Shown here: piece by piece, positions 32,990-43,419 of the stretch | How positions within the stretch are numbered: position 1 is the first letter of the stretch | Layout: each line of letters opens with the position of its first letter | Origin: Nymphaea colorata | Taxonomy: Eukaryota > Streptophyta > Magnoliopsida > Nymphaeales > Nymphaeaceae | Assembly (NCBI RefSeq): GCF_008831285.2 | Contig: NW_022204507.1 | Span: 5,228,174 to 5,292,173, forward strand | Length of the DNA stretch: 64,000 nt | Reading direction: 5' to 3' | Notes under the pieces: generated by a model | What the model saw: only the letters and a program-made list of their open reading frames with translations | Database searches by the model: none | Told to the model about the DNA's origin: nothing | Position numbers and translations under genes: made by a program

Positions 32990-33590
32990 CGTTGCTACTA
33001 ATAATGGATAAGATTTAAAAAATCCTTCACTGATTCGAAGACTTGTGGGGCATCTTATATATCTGACTATGACCAGGCCAGAAATAGTTTTTGCTATTTA
33101 CTTTTCTAGCTGCCGTATGCAGAAACCGACTACTCACTACAATTCTGCTATAAAAGTATACCGCCTATTGTGATGCCAACTACAAAGCTTGCAAATGCAC
33201 CAAAAAATCAATCTCTGGTTACTATGTTTACTTAGGAGAATGTCTAATCTTTTGAAAAACATAAAAACTGAACATAGTATCTCACTTCTCAGCTGAAATA
33301 AATATATCAAGCAACTACTGCTGTGAACTTATATGGATAAGATGTCTTCTAGAAGATCTCCAAGTGCCTCGTCCTTCACCAGCGCAGCTTCTTTGTGACG
33401 ATATCAGCATTACAAATGGTAGTGAGCTCAATTTTACATGTACGCACCAAACATGCGGATATTGACTGCCATCTAGTGCGTGAGCAAGTAAGAAATGAAA
33501 CAATTGTCACAAGCTATGTTCCATCGTACTTACATTTGGCTGATCTATTCACCAAGTCCCTTGTCAAAGATCAAGTTAAATTTTAAAATC
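32990..33590 (+). pseudogene. Copia-2 RNase H and C-terminus
   Basis: Text includes RRLVGHLIYLTMTRPEIVFA (33,040), KKSISGYYVYLGECLIF (33,205), and the frame 33,395-33,586 with HADIDCHLVREQV, TIVTSYVPSYLHLADLFT and KSLVKDQVKF. These are typical copia RNase H and tail blocks, shortly before the purine-rich tract and the LTR at 33,636. Several frame changes. Confidence 0.88.
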
Positions 33591-33635
33591 TCAAACTGGG
33601 TTTTGGAGACTTCACTCACCAGTTTGAAGGATGGG

Positions 33636-34208
33636 TGTTATGAAAAATGAAAACTAATTCTTAAAGGGGTGTTATTAACTCTGTTTTCGTTACGCCCATT
33701 GTAAAACCGTAAAATTGGATTATGGTGTTCCTTGTCACACATGTAGAAGTCTCCAGAAGGTTGAAGGCATGATTGTGTTGTAACAAAAAATATTCTTTTG
33801 TGGCTGTAATTAATTTTGTACAGAATGGGTTTGAATATGTGAAATGAATAAGAGCACGACGCTTTGTTCCATCCATTTACAGCCTTCCCTGTTGTGTCCA
33901 GTTGATTCCATCACAACCATGATTTTTTTCTTGTGCGTCATCTGAAACTCGCAAGATCTTGCAAGGGGAGGAAAGGAGTGGTGGTGGACATGGCAAGTTG
34001 GGCTTGTGATGATGCACAACAGGTTGATGCATTGTTTGGAGGGGTCAAAAGAGGCATTGATTTATTTTTCAATAGTCCGGCCCAGATGTTGGCAAGGGAA
34101 TTTTCCTCTTGTCCCTATAACTCTTTATATGGCTAGATTTCTTTTCCACAGGTACAAATTGTTCTAAAAAAGGGTCAAATTGAGCGCTTCAATTTGGTTG
34201 TTAATTCC
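33636..34208 (+). mobile_element. Type X 3' LTR of Copia-2
   Basis: Begins TGTTATGAAAAATGAAAAC after GAAGGATGGG. It aligns with 15,835-16,393 over its whole length and with 25,565-25,790. The exact right end is uncertain; it is placed where similarity to the 15,835 copy stops, near TTGGTTGTTAATTCC. Confidence 0.82.
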
Positions 34209-34872
34209 TTGAAAAGTAGGTACTCAGAAGCAATCATTTAAATGTGTTTTCCTAATTAGTGAGGTGATATTAGTATGCTAGCAACAGTATTTACATGGTA
34301 GAAGTCAATTACCTTTCATTTTTCAGGCAAATTTTCTACTCGCATCTTAGCTTGAGTTTGAATTAATTGTGATAAAATTAATGTTGCTCATAAGGTGATT
34401 AAATTCTACAGTCGATGTACTAATTCTTGGACGCCAGGTGACGTGGTTGTAGAGCTCAAGGATATAGATGCATATCTGAGAGACATGGAGCAATCAACAT
34501 GGTGGACTAATTAAATGACATGTTGATGATATAGTGATAGCTTACGTGGAGCAACATTAATGTTTACTTTGAATTTGTAGGACTTCAGTTTGACTGTATG
34601 GAAAGATGATCTCCGTAGTTGTGCGGCTCGGAAGATTAATGAATTGGCTTGAGGTTCTCTGTAGTTGTGGGTCAACATAATATTTTCCTTCTTTTTTTTT
34701 TGGTTTCTTTTCAAGTGTTTTTTGTGTTTATGCCATTTTTTTGATGTATGTGGATGGATAGGTCGCCTTGAATTTTGGTTTTCCACATCACTTGTTTTGT
34801 TTTAGGACGTCATGTGGTTTACACAGTTTGGTCCTTTTTCACAGCGATTATACATACAATAAGGCTAGATAG

Positions 34873-34873
<1 letters not shown>

Positions 34874-34929
<56 letters not shown>

Positions 34930-34949
34930 TGTGTGTGTGTGTGTGTGTG
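34874..34949. repeat. (TA)n-(GT)n compound microsatellite
   Basis: About 57 bp of TA/AT repeats with one CAT interruption, followed directly by nine GT units. Confidence 0.95.
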
Positions 34950-35195
34950 CATTAAGTAAGTGCGGGATCCTTTAGTGCAATGCTAATCCAAAATGATATT
35001 TGCTGTTAATTTATTTATATGTTGATAATTGAGATAAAGAAAAAAAGTTAGGAATTAATGCCAGATTATTAAAATGCCATATTTTCTTTCACACTTTTCA
35101 TTCGTTCCAATGATAACGTACGTGCATATGTGTGAAAAACAATGGCAAAATGATTCATGGCTAGTAAGGTGTGCATATATTTATGTATATATATA

Positions 35196-35269
35196 TATCT
35201 GCTGACTGCCGAACAGCTAAATATTATTGCTATATCTGCTGACTGCCGAACAGCTAAATATTATTGCTA
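35196..35269. repeat. Perfect 37-bp tandem duplication
   Basis: Two identical copies, 35,196-35,232 and 35,233-35,269, each starting TATCTGCTGACTGCCGAACA and ending ATTATTGCTA. Identity indicates a very recent duplication. Confidence 0.95.
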
Positions 35270-35420
35270 AAGACATTACAAACTGTAGATAAAAACACAA
35301 TAAACTGTTGCTGCAGTAATCTTCCTTAACAAAGTGTTTTAGCAACAGTTCTCAAAAAGTTTGCCATCTGGTGTGAAAGATTGTAACCTTCGCTCATAAG
35401 TACGCGTACATTGACATGCG

Positions 35421-35596
35421 CAGGGGCGGGCCGGCAATCCGATCTCTGGATCTGGGTAGGGCCAAACTGAATTTTAATACAAAAAATACATTACGTAATT
35501 AAAAAATATTATTTTTTTTTCAATGTAAAAAACAAATTTTTCTTCGGCTGGGGTGGGACCATGGCCTAGGCGGGCCCCCCCATCCCTCCGCCCCTG
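35421..35596. mobile_element. hAT-type MITE (176 bp)
   Basis: Left end CAGGGGCGG and inverted right end CAGGGGCGG give 9-bp perfect terminal repeats. Flanks GACATGCG (35,413-35,420) and GACATGTG (35,597-35,604) match at 7 of 8. The interior is AT-rich in the centre and GC-rich near the ends. No coding capacity. Confidence 0.88.
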
Positions 35597-36399
35597 GACA
35601 TGTGGACACACACATATAAGTGCACATGCAGCATTAATTGGAAAGTTGGAAAGTGCACAACTATATTCTTTTGTCATTTTCTTTACTCCTTCGATATGTA
35701 GCCTATGTTTTATAGGATGCTTGTTTCAATTTTCCAAATTAAAAGTTTCATGTTGAATATTCAATGCTCAAACTAATTATAAGCTAGTACGTCCCATAAG
35801 CATTTAAATTATTGTTCTGAAAATTTGAAGACATTTTAAAGCATATTTGTTCTCCATAAAGTTAAAAAAATCATGAACAACGACTTCCGTTGGCTAATTC
35901 TAAACCAGTGAATGCAGCCCTTATGGCCTTTCATTTTCTAGGCTGCCAGCATGGGGCCAAATCAAGATGTTGAATGCCTCTGTTTATAAAATCAAGACTT
36001 CATATGCAACTTGATGCTTATTAATTTGCTATGCTTTAGAGCAAAAAGTTGATGTTCTAGCCCGTTTGGTGTGATGGTGGCACTATGAGAAGGAAAAACT
36101 ATTAGACAGAACATTTTTACGAACATTTCGGGAGTCGGGGAAGAGGGAGACACGATTTAAGATTTAACATTTGGAGATGGAAGGAAGAGAGATAAAGTTG
36201 AACATTTAAGGTGAGAGAGAGAAAGTGTGTGTCTGTTCTGAAAAGGAACTTAATTAAACCACCAGGGCTTTAGTGAGAGGGCTACCGATTTAGTCTTGTA
36301 TCAAAGCAACAGGCAGAAGATGGTGAGAGAATCTTATTACAAAACAACAAGAACTGCAAACTTATGGCACAGTTGACTGGTTGGACAAGATCTAGACTT

Positions 36400-36650
36400 G
36401 GATTAAACCTGGACCAGATTTGGAACATTAATGTTAAGTTGGATATTCAAAATCCAAATTCGGGACTTGGATGTGGGGTGTGTGTCTAATATATATTTCG
36501 ATTTTAAATTTAAAAGTTATATTTGGATACGATATATAATTTCTTTCATTCACATTCAAATCTGAGTTCATGTCTGAATCTATGACTATCCGAAAAATCA
36601 GATATGATAATGTCTAATTCGAATCCAATCCGTTGGCATTGACATCCCAG
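36400..36650. mobile_element. Right part of a hAT-type MITE relic
   Basis: CTATCCGAAAAATCAGATAT and the end CCGTTGGCATTGACATCCCA (36,630-36,650) match the right end of the intact MITE at 31,237-31,671. No left terminus was found, so the start given is approximate. The same relic lies at 47,080-47,327 in C'. Confidence 0.6.
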
Positions 36651-36656
36651 TTATGT

Positions 36657-36881
36657 TTAGAAGTGGCTTTCCTTCGCCCTGAAGGTGGCATCAATGTCAT
36701 GTAGAGGCATGATTTTGGCCGAATATCTGAACATATAGTCCGCAAATTGTAAATAATAACTACCACCAGATCGGCATCCTTTAAAACACGCAGAATTTTC
36801 GATCCTTATAAAATTCACGTCTGGAGTTGAAAACTTGACTTGAAAAGATTCGACGGTGCCCCTTCTACCATCAGCCAGCAA
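36657..36881 (-). CDS. Unrecognised 74-codon frame, duplicated in C'
   Basis: A minus-strand frame from ATG 36,881 with text such as VKFSTPDVNFIRIENSACF. The C' counterpart (47,332-47,556) has the same length and only two residue changes (Thr to Ser, Ala to Ser), from about six base changes. No family is recognised. It lies just left of the plus-strand frame at 37,029 and could be an exon, but short length makes it doubtful. Confidence 0.25.
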   Translation of the reverse strand: MLADGRRGTVESFQVKFSTPDVNFIRIENSACFKGCRSGGSYYLQFADYMFRYSAKIMPLHDIDATFRAKESHF

Positions 36882-37028
36882 CCCGTGTGTATATACGTCG
36901 ATCGAACTGTCAGAAAATTTGCCCCTAATTGCCAGCTTTTGTTAAATTGGCAGCTCGCTGTTACATATAGAAGCCAAATTTTCCCTTTTGGCAATGTCCA
37001 TTGAGAAGAAGAATCGCAGAGGGAAGAC

Positions 37029-37856
37029 ATGGACGTCGTCTTATATGCCATTATGTTCGTGCAGTCCTTGCGACGACTCTTTGAATGGAGTTCTGATAAT
37101 CCAGAAGACAACAGGGAGAACCCTACTCTTCCTAATCTTCTTGTATCCCCATCGGGTGCGTCCAAGGACCTGTTCATTGAGATCTGCCCAGAGGAGGCCC
37201 TAGAGGCAGACGGGCAAGACGAAGTTGCCGGAACATCACCTTCGCCGACAACGGAGATGGACGTTGGGATGGGAGAAGGCGGAATTAGGAGCTGGCAGGC
37301 TGCACCGCCGACGTCGGCCCCACGATCGGATGGTGAGACTCACCAGCTATGGCGACCCCATGCATCGGGTGTGACGCCTTCACGAAGCAGCCTGGCTAAG
37401 CTGAATGTGGCAGTTGGGCTTGCTCTTCTCAACACGTCGGTTTTCCCAGCCCACTCTCTTTCCCACGTCTTCTACATGACCATAACTACAGTGGAAATTG
37501 TCGTCTCCCTCTTCCATTAGTGTGCAGTGCTTTCGCTTTCTTGTCTGTGGACTTTGTTCATGGTTATGTTAATATCAACTATTCACTACTTTTCTTCTCC
37601 GATGTACAACCCGAGAAGGAATTACGAAAGTAAGATGCCACAGTTGAGCTCGTGCCGACGAAGTTCCAGCAGCCCCATCTACTGGTCTCCACCGTGGCCC
37701 TTTTTGGAGCTCTTTCAATGCTGGCTGTTGGGGCTTCAGTACAGAATTGGTCAGTTCAATTTTACAGTACAATTCAGTGTTTTAAATGAAGCAGACCGAT
37801 GTGGAGCATATTCGTTATCAATTGGGGCCTTTATTTTCTTTTTTCTGCTCACGTAA
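37029..37856 (+). pseudogene. Putative membrane-protein gene of unknown family
   Basis: ATG 37,029 opens a 163-codon frame. It has a polar N-terminal part (SSDNPEDNRENPTLPN, SPSGASKDLFIEI) and, near its end, a hydrophobic stretch from about residue 123 (LNVAVGLALLNTSVF, then FYMTITTVEIVVSLF). After one TAG the same frame continues to 37,856 with another hydrophobic segment, LSLSCLWTLFMVMLIS. A third, ALFGALSMLAVGA, appears in a neighbouring frame near 37,700. This suggests a several-pass membrane protein, now broken. In C' a 5-bp deletion adds a frameshift while the TAG is shared. I recognise no family, and coding status is an inference. Confidence 0.35.
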
Positions 37857-37977
37857 TAAGGCCCTCCTTCTGTCCCTCATACGTTTTAAACGAAAGCCAA
37901 AGCTTCACGACAAACATTCGATCAACCAGATTAGATATATATTGATGAAATCCCGTTTGAAAGTTAGAGCGTGAATC

Positions 37978-39172
37978 CAAATGCATTTTTCTCCATTAGA
38001 TAATGCAAGAGCTCTTTCTAAAGGCTAACTATTTTCTGAATGCCAAACACCAACAAAGGCATCCTGTAGGTGGATACTGAAACTGGGTACGTCTGAAGGT
38101 AGGAAACGAGTCCCCAATGTCTTATAAGATATGAAAAGTTAACATCCTATCAATATTGGAAATTAATGATGGTTGGGAAAATATTCCAACCCTTTTCGGA
38201 GGACTGTAGTCGTTATTTCATGCATGGGGGAGAAATTGGAATATGACGATTTGCAGAGATTAACTAGTATAGGAGTGCTTCCTCACATGCTACCGCAGGT
38301 CAATTAGCTTATGGAAATGTGGCTCCTTCAGGAAACTGGGATGTCAGAGAAAATTATTGAGCTTTCCCTAAAAACTGAAGCTGTTATTTTATGGATGGGG
38401 ATGAAATGGGAAGATAATGGTATGTGGGAAGTTAGTATACGCAGGTTCAGTGCAATGACACTGGGAAATGGCATATATAGCATTCATTTCTGAGATCCTA
38501 ATCCATTCACGCATTTCAAAATTATCAATATGATGAGGAGACCTGCCTGACTTGGTGATGCTGAAGGGAATGCGCGGAAAAGGAGCGAAGGGGGAGGCCA
38601 CATGAGAGAAAGGCCGACAAGGGGGTGTCTTCGAATCTCAACCTAAAGTAGGAAGTGAAAGTGGGAAAGATTAATTGCAACGGCAGATATGTTGAAGATG
38701 ACTCTTATTTTGGTTGATATATAGGCCAAACTGCTCAAATATGCTGTAATATGCTTAGTATAACTTCTATACCTAGTGCCTCCAAGTGAAGGTGTGCTTG
38801 GAAACACCTACTTAGAAAAACACTTCAGCATTTTATTCATGTCATAGTTCAATGACAATGCAGATATAAGCGTACATGTAGATATACTGTGATAAGATGA
38901 CATCGTTCTCAAGATAATGCATCAAATTCTGTAAAAGGACTGATGATCATGCTGATGCCGGTAGTGTTTATCAAGCATATAATGAGGTTGATCACGATGG
39001 TAAGAGTTAGTTGATTAAATATGAAGTGCAAAATGATCAAAGCACATCATTCAAAAATGTCAAATGCAATCCGCAAACAAGTCAAAAAAGAGAATGTGAC
39101 GGAAAAGAATTGGTGCTCAGCCAAATTATCCATCACAAAATATAAGCCTTATATTCCTTGAGAAAGCATTTG
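37978..39172. other. Unidentified part of segment C
   Basis: About 1.2 kb common to C and C' (48,650-49,844). Minus-strand frames of up to 97 codons (in C', 49,352 to 49,059) include GRSPHHIDNFE but match no family I know. It may belong to an unidentified repeat. Confidence 0.4.
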
Positions 39173-39829
39173 GTCAAGATATGGCAAAAACAAATGCAAA
39201 TATGAATTCACTTACTAGAGAAAACTCAATCACGTCCAGTTCAAATCCTTTGTCTGACATCAACATGGAATTTGACATCCCTTATTTTATGCAACATTTG
39301 GACAACCCATGAGCTTTGTTGGTGATTTAGCATCTCAGTGGCAATAGCTATGTCACTTCGACATGGTCAATGATAATGGCAGTTGCCACTAAGAAAAAAT
39401 ATCGTTCATCAGTGGTTCATTAGCAATGCTTGAAGTTTTTTCTCAAAATTTTTCTGTTGAGGTCTTATTACAATTGTATGGCCTTGTTCTAGATCATCAA
39501 CTCATTATCTCACAAAATAAAAGATAGTGTTATATATATTGCCATAGAGAGAAAAGTACAATTAGATTTACAGTAATGCTTTTACCAAAGTACCACACAA
39601 ATTTCAAATTAAGATTGTGATTTGTAAGATTAATGGAGATGCATTTTCTATATCAGCATACTACATGAAATTCATGGCCAACTGGGATGAGTTGGCCTCA
39701 TATGATCCTCTTCTTGTCTTTTGGTAGGGAGCAACGAAAAAAATTTGAAATTCAATAAAAAGAATGGGTGGTGCAGTTTCTAAAGGGTGAAAATACTTGT
39801 CGACGCTAATTGATATGTTCGTACTATTG

Positions 39830-40720
39830 TATCAAATGCCATACTCATGACCATTGCTTCAAGTTGCACAACCATCCATCAAAAGTGAAGGTGTCTAAAT
39901 CGAACCCTAACAAGGGATATGATGAAAATTCCACAATTATTTATAATGCCACTGCAAACTTTGTTGCAAATTGTAAACAAATTCGTTTGGTGGCAAGAAA
40001 AGTGCTACACCCTCCATCACTTCAGACAAGTACAATTGACTGTTTCAGTTGATCAAAAAATAATCTACCATGTCTCTTGCAAGTCTAGCTAGTATATCAT
40101 AGACCCATAAACCCTTAGATTATCAATAATAGAGCAAGTAATTACATGATTTGCTCCATGTCATGTTTCAATCTTCCAGATAATGTCATCATTAATCCTA
40201 ATGGAACCTCTGATGCTCTTTGTCAAGGAAACACCATCATTAATCCTCTTTTGGTTCTTAATAATGTCTACCATACACCGCAATTCAAATTCAATTTTAT
40301 TTCTCTCACAAAACTGGTTGAAGCCTCAATTTTTTCTGTTTCATTTGTTGTGCTTAGATGTGTTTTATATGACCTGGAAACCAAAATGAAGATTAGCTTG
40401 GGTGATGTGACAAAGGGGCTCTATTACCTGAAAAAGCATAACAATAGGACACCCATCTAAATCTAAACACAAAATATTCTCTATTTATGATCAAAATATA
40501 AGACTAAATCAAAATACTTGTGATGTTTGTTCAATTGCTAAGAAAACCAAATTACCTTCCACTTCTAGTTGTATATCAATGAAAACTGCATTTGAACTCT
40601 TACATATTTACCTAACAGGACTTAACTCGTTCTCATTCATAACTAACTTACACTGTTTCATTGGTTACGTGGATGATCACTCTTGCATTGTTGAAACTTT
40701 CTATAAAGCATAAATATGAA
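39830..40720 (+). pseudogene. Copia-3 gag end, protease region and integrase start
   Basis: CYKC-type knuckle remains are seen as YCIKCHTHDHCFKLHNHP at about 39,823-39,875 (C-x2-C-x4-H-x-C, one position off the normal C-x2-C-x4-H-x4-C). FNFISLTKLVEAS near 40,295 is the copia block after protease. Then GHPSKSKHKIFSIYDQN and NTCDVCSIAKKTKLPST (40,447-40,570) are the integrase zinc region. The first histidine of that zinc region (WHKVLGHPS in C') was removed by a 66-bp deletion. Confidence 0.7.
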
Positions 40721-41529
40721 AACAAATCTACACTGTGAATTTTTTTCATGTTTTTGAATATCAAGACAAAGCTGACATCTTAAAAGTCAAGTCCGGCAGT
40801 GGCACAAAATTTTGAAGCCAAGAACTTAAGGATTTTTTTTGCTGAAAAAGGTGCATCCATGAACTTAGTTGTCCCTATACATCCCAGTAGAATAGTGTTG
40901 TGAAAAAGAAACAACAATACATTTAAGATATAGCTCATTCATTAATGTTTCAAGTAAATTTATCTATGAGATTTTGGGTGAAATGTATTCTAATAACAAT
41001 TTGTCTTATATATAGAACAACAACTCCAGTATTGAAAGGAAAAGAAATACTATTTTAAAGAAAACACGCTTTTACTCACTCCAACTTTTCGGTTTTCTCT
41101 ACTATGAAACTGTCATCGAACCTAAACAAAATTTGATCAAAAATCAAAAAGAATTATTTTTTGGAGGTAAGCTTAAAAAAAAATATATAATGTATATGAT
41201 TTCAACACTGATAGATGTAATAAAAAATATTCATTTTCAATCAATATAAAATCAACCTAAATTTATTTTCTTCCACCCCCATTATTGATCAAACTGTAAA
41301 AACAAATATGTGCCTAAAACAGAGTGTTTATGGCATTATCAATAATAAGCAAACTCGCCCAACTACCTCTTCAAATTGCTCGCAACAATGATTAAGGAAA
41401 TAGCCATTGAGAGGAGGTCGTGCATCTTGGGTTCCAATTTTGTATCCTTTCAAAGGCTTTCCCTTACTCATGAACCATTTCTGCTTATTGTTTCACATTT
41501 TTCTTAACCTCAATCACTTTTTGAACTAG

Positions 41530-42900
41530 TAAAGTGAAAGTTCCAGCATTAATTGATGGCAGCTTAAGCTAAAGCATTGGAGGACAGGAGAACATGGACT
41601 CTTACAAATTGTCCACCTAGTGTTGGATCAATTGGTTGCAAGTCGGTATATAAGATGAAATACAGATTAGATGGAACTATTAAAAGGTTCAAGGCACGCT
41701 TGGTGCTAAAATGATATGGACACATAGAGGGGCTGAACTATAACGAACTGTATGCACTAGTTACCAAATTAGCATTTGTGAGATGCTTACAATTGCCACA
41801 AAATTGAATTGGAGCCCACATCAATGATTGTCAACAACACATTATCACATGATGGTTTGCTTGAAGTTGTTCTACTTGAAGGATATGGCTAACAAGGGAA
41901 AAATAGAAGTTGTACATTGCACAAATTATCGTATAGACTCTCATAGGCTTGCCAAAATTGGTTTATCAAGTTCTCCAGTGTGCTTAGAAGCTACGAGTTT
42001 CTATAATCAAAGGTTAATTACTTGCTGTTCACACTACCCAAAGGTGAAAATTTTATCATTGTCTTGGTCTATGTAGATGACTTTATCATTGTAAGAAACA
42101 AGGATGAAGAGATCAACAAGTTCAAGAATTACTTAAGTTTTTGCATATGAAATATTTGGAAAAACGGAAATTTTTCTTAGGTCCTAAACTTGCAAGGAGA
42201 AAATAGGGAATTCATTTAGCACAAAGGAATTACTTAAGTTTGTTGATTGACCAATGAAGAACACATACATCTGCCTAAAAATGATTGAGAAAACATTATA
42301 GATGTTACAAAGTATATGAGATCATTAAGGAAACTAAACTACCTAACAATTACATGGTCTGACATGCTACGACATTTATTTGGAAAAACTTTGCAACAAT
42401 AATTCGAAGCTGTTTAAAGGTGGTTATACATGTAAAAAATAGTCCCGGTTAAGGAGTTTTCATGCCAAGTATAAATGAATTCTAGAGAAAAGTCTATGTG
42501 ATTTATTCTTAGGTGATAGTATTATATCTTGGAAAACAAAGAAACAGTCGATTATGTCAAGAACTTTGGTTGACATCAAATAGCATTTCATGGTTGATGC
42601 ATGTTGCAAAGTTGTCTCGTTAAAATCATTGATAACTACCCTAAAGATATGTTCAAGCTTATCAGTTCATATGTATCGTGATAATCAAGCTACTCTCATC
42701 TCCACAAATCTAGTGTTCATCAACGTACAAAAGGTATAATGATTGATTGTCATTTGACACATGAGCTTATAGGTTTGTTTGCCTAAAACCATGTTCCCGT
42801 AGGAAAAAAATTACATAGCTGACATATTTATAAAAGCCATTGGCAAAACTCAGTTCTACCATCATAACAGTAAATTGGGTTCACTTGATCTACACAACTC
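41530..42900 (+). pseudogene. Copia-3 RT and RNase H
   Basis: Fragments include KSVYKMKYRLDGTIKRFKAR (about 41,645-41,700), YVDDFIIV (about 42,066-42,090, with the YVDD motif preserved), then DSIISWKTKKQSIMSRT (42,515), and YRDNQATLISTNLVF (42,675). NYIADIFIKAIGKTQFYHH (42,813) lies just before the polypurine tract. Stops and frameshifts throughout. Confidence 0.85.
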
Positions 42901-42914
42901 TGATTGAAGGGAAG

Positions 42915-43155
42915 TGTTAGAGTAGTATGACATAATGATAAGCTAAATAATTGTATGTTTATCAGCTGATGTCTCTAAAAGCTCCGAGTGGTGGTGAGCT
43001 ATTGTATAGAAGCTTTGAATTAAGATAATAACATTGCTATATGATATGTTTCAATTGTACAGTGCCTTGTTTGTTATGCTCTACTACCAAATTTAGCTTT
43101 GTTTTACTTGTGCCCAATTTTTCACAATAGCGATTCTGATTTTATAGTTACAATT
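42915..43155 (+). mobile_element. Copia-3 3' LTR, copy 1
   Basis: Starts TGTTAGAGTAG after GAAGGGAAG. Its second half (GTTATGCTCTACTACCAAAT, then TTGTTTTACTTG) matches the 5' LTR end at 51,325-51,390 in C'. It is about 130 bp shorter in the middle and strongly diverged, so insertion is much older than the C/C' duplication. Confidence 0.72.
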
Positions 43156-43419
43156 AAAATAATAAAAAAAAAATAGTAAAAAAAGTAAAATTTTGATTTT
43201 ATAATATCAATGATTGTTAAGTAATTCAATTAATTTTTCATATTTAGTAAACAAAAGTCAAATTTTGACATATTTTAACGTGAAACATTTTGGATGAAAG
43301 ATCAAATAGTGATGGTGGTGGTGAGATTGTTAACTTAGATGTTTAAATTTTTTGGATAAAAGGGAGAATCAAGAAATGGATATCTTGCCCTCATTCTTAT
43401 TCAGGCGTCAGATATGACA

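Larger units (their letters stand above)
29036..34208 (+). mobile_element. Copia-2, Ty1/copia element with mismatched LTRs
   Basis: A full set of copia domains is present in order: gag, protease, integrase, RT and RNase H, then a type X LTR at 33,636. All are broken by stops and frameshifts. Its left LTR is type Y and its right LTR is type X, so it is a recombinant or a composite. A MITE is inserted at 31,237-31,671 inside pol. Confidence 0.9.
34209..36045. other. Spacer with small repeats, no gene recognised
   Basis: AT-rich DNA between Copia-2 and segment C. Besides the microsatellite, the 37-bp duplication and the MITE listed separately, nothing is recognised. Confidence 0.55.
39201..43155 (+). 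mobile_element. Copia-3, copy 1 (5' truncated Ty1/copia)
   Basis: Heavily decayed gag, integrase, RT and RNase H remains in copia order, then the purine tract GAAGGGAAG and an LTR starting TGTTAGAGTAG at 42,915. The 5' LTR and primer-binding site are missing here but are present in the duplicate at 51,019-51,410. Stops are frequent in every frame, so the element is old. Confidence 0.85.

Noticed and set aside
34874-34949. Open frame through the TA/GT microsatellite
   Set aside because: Simple-repeat translation without other support.
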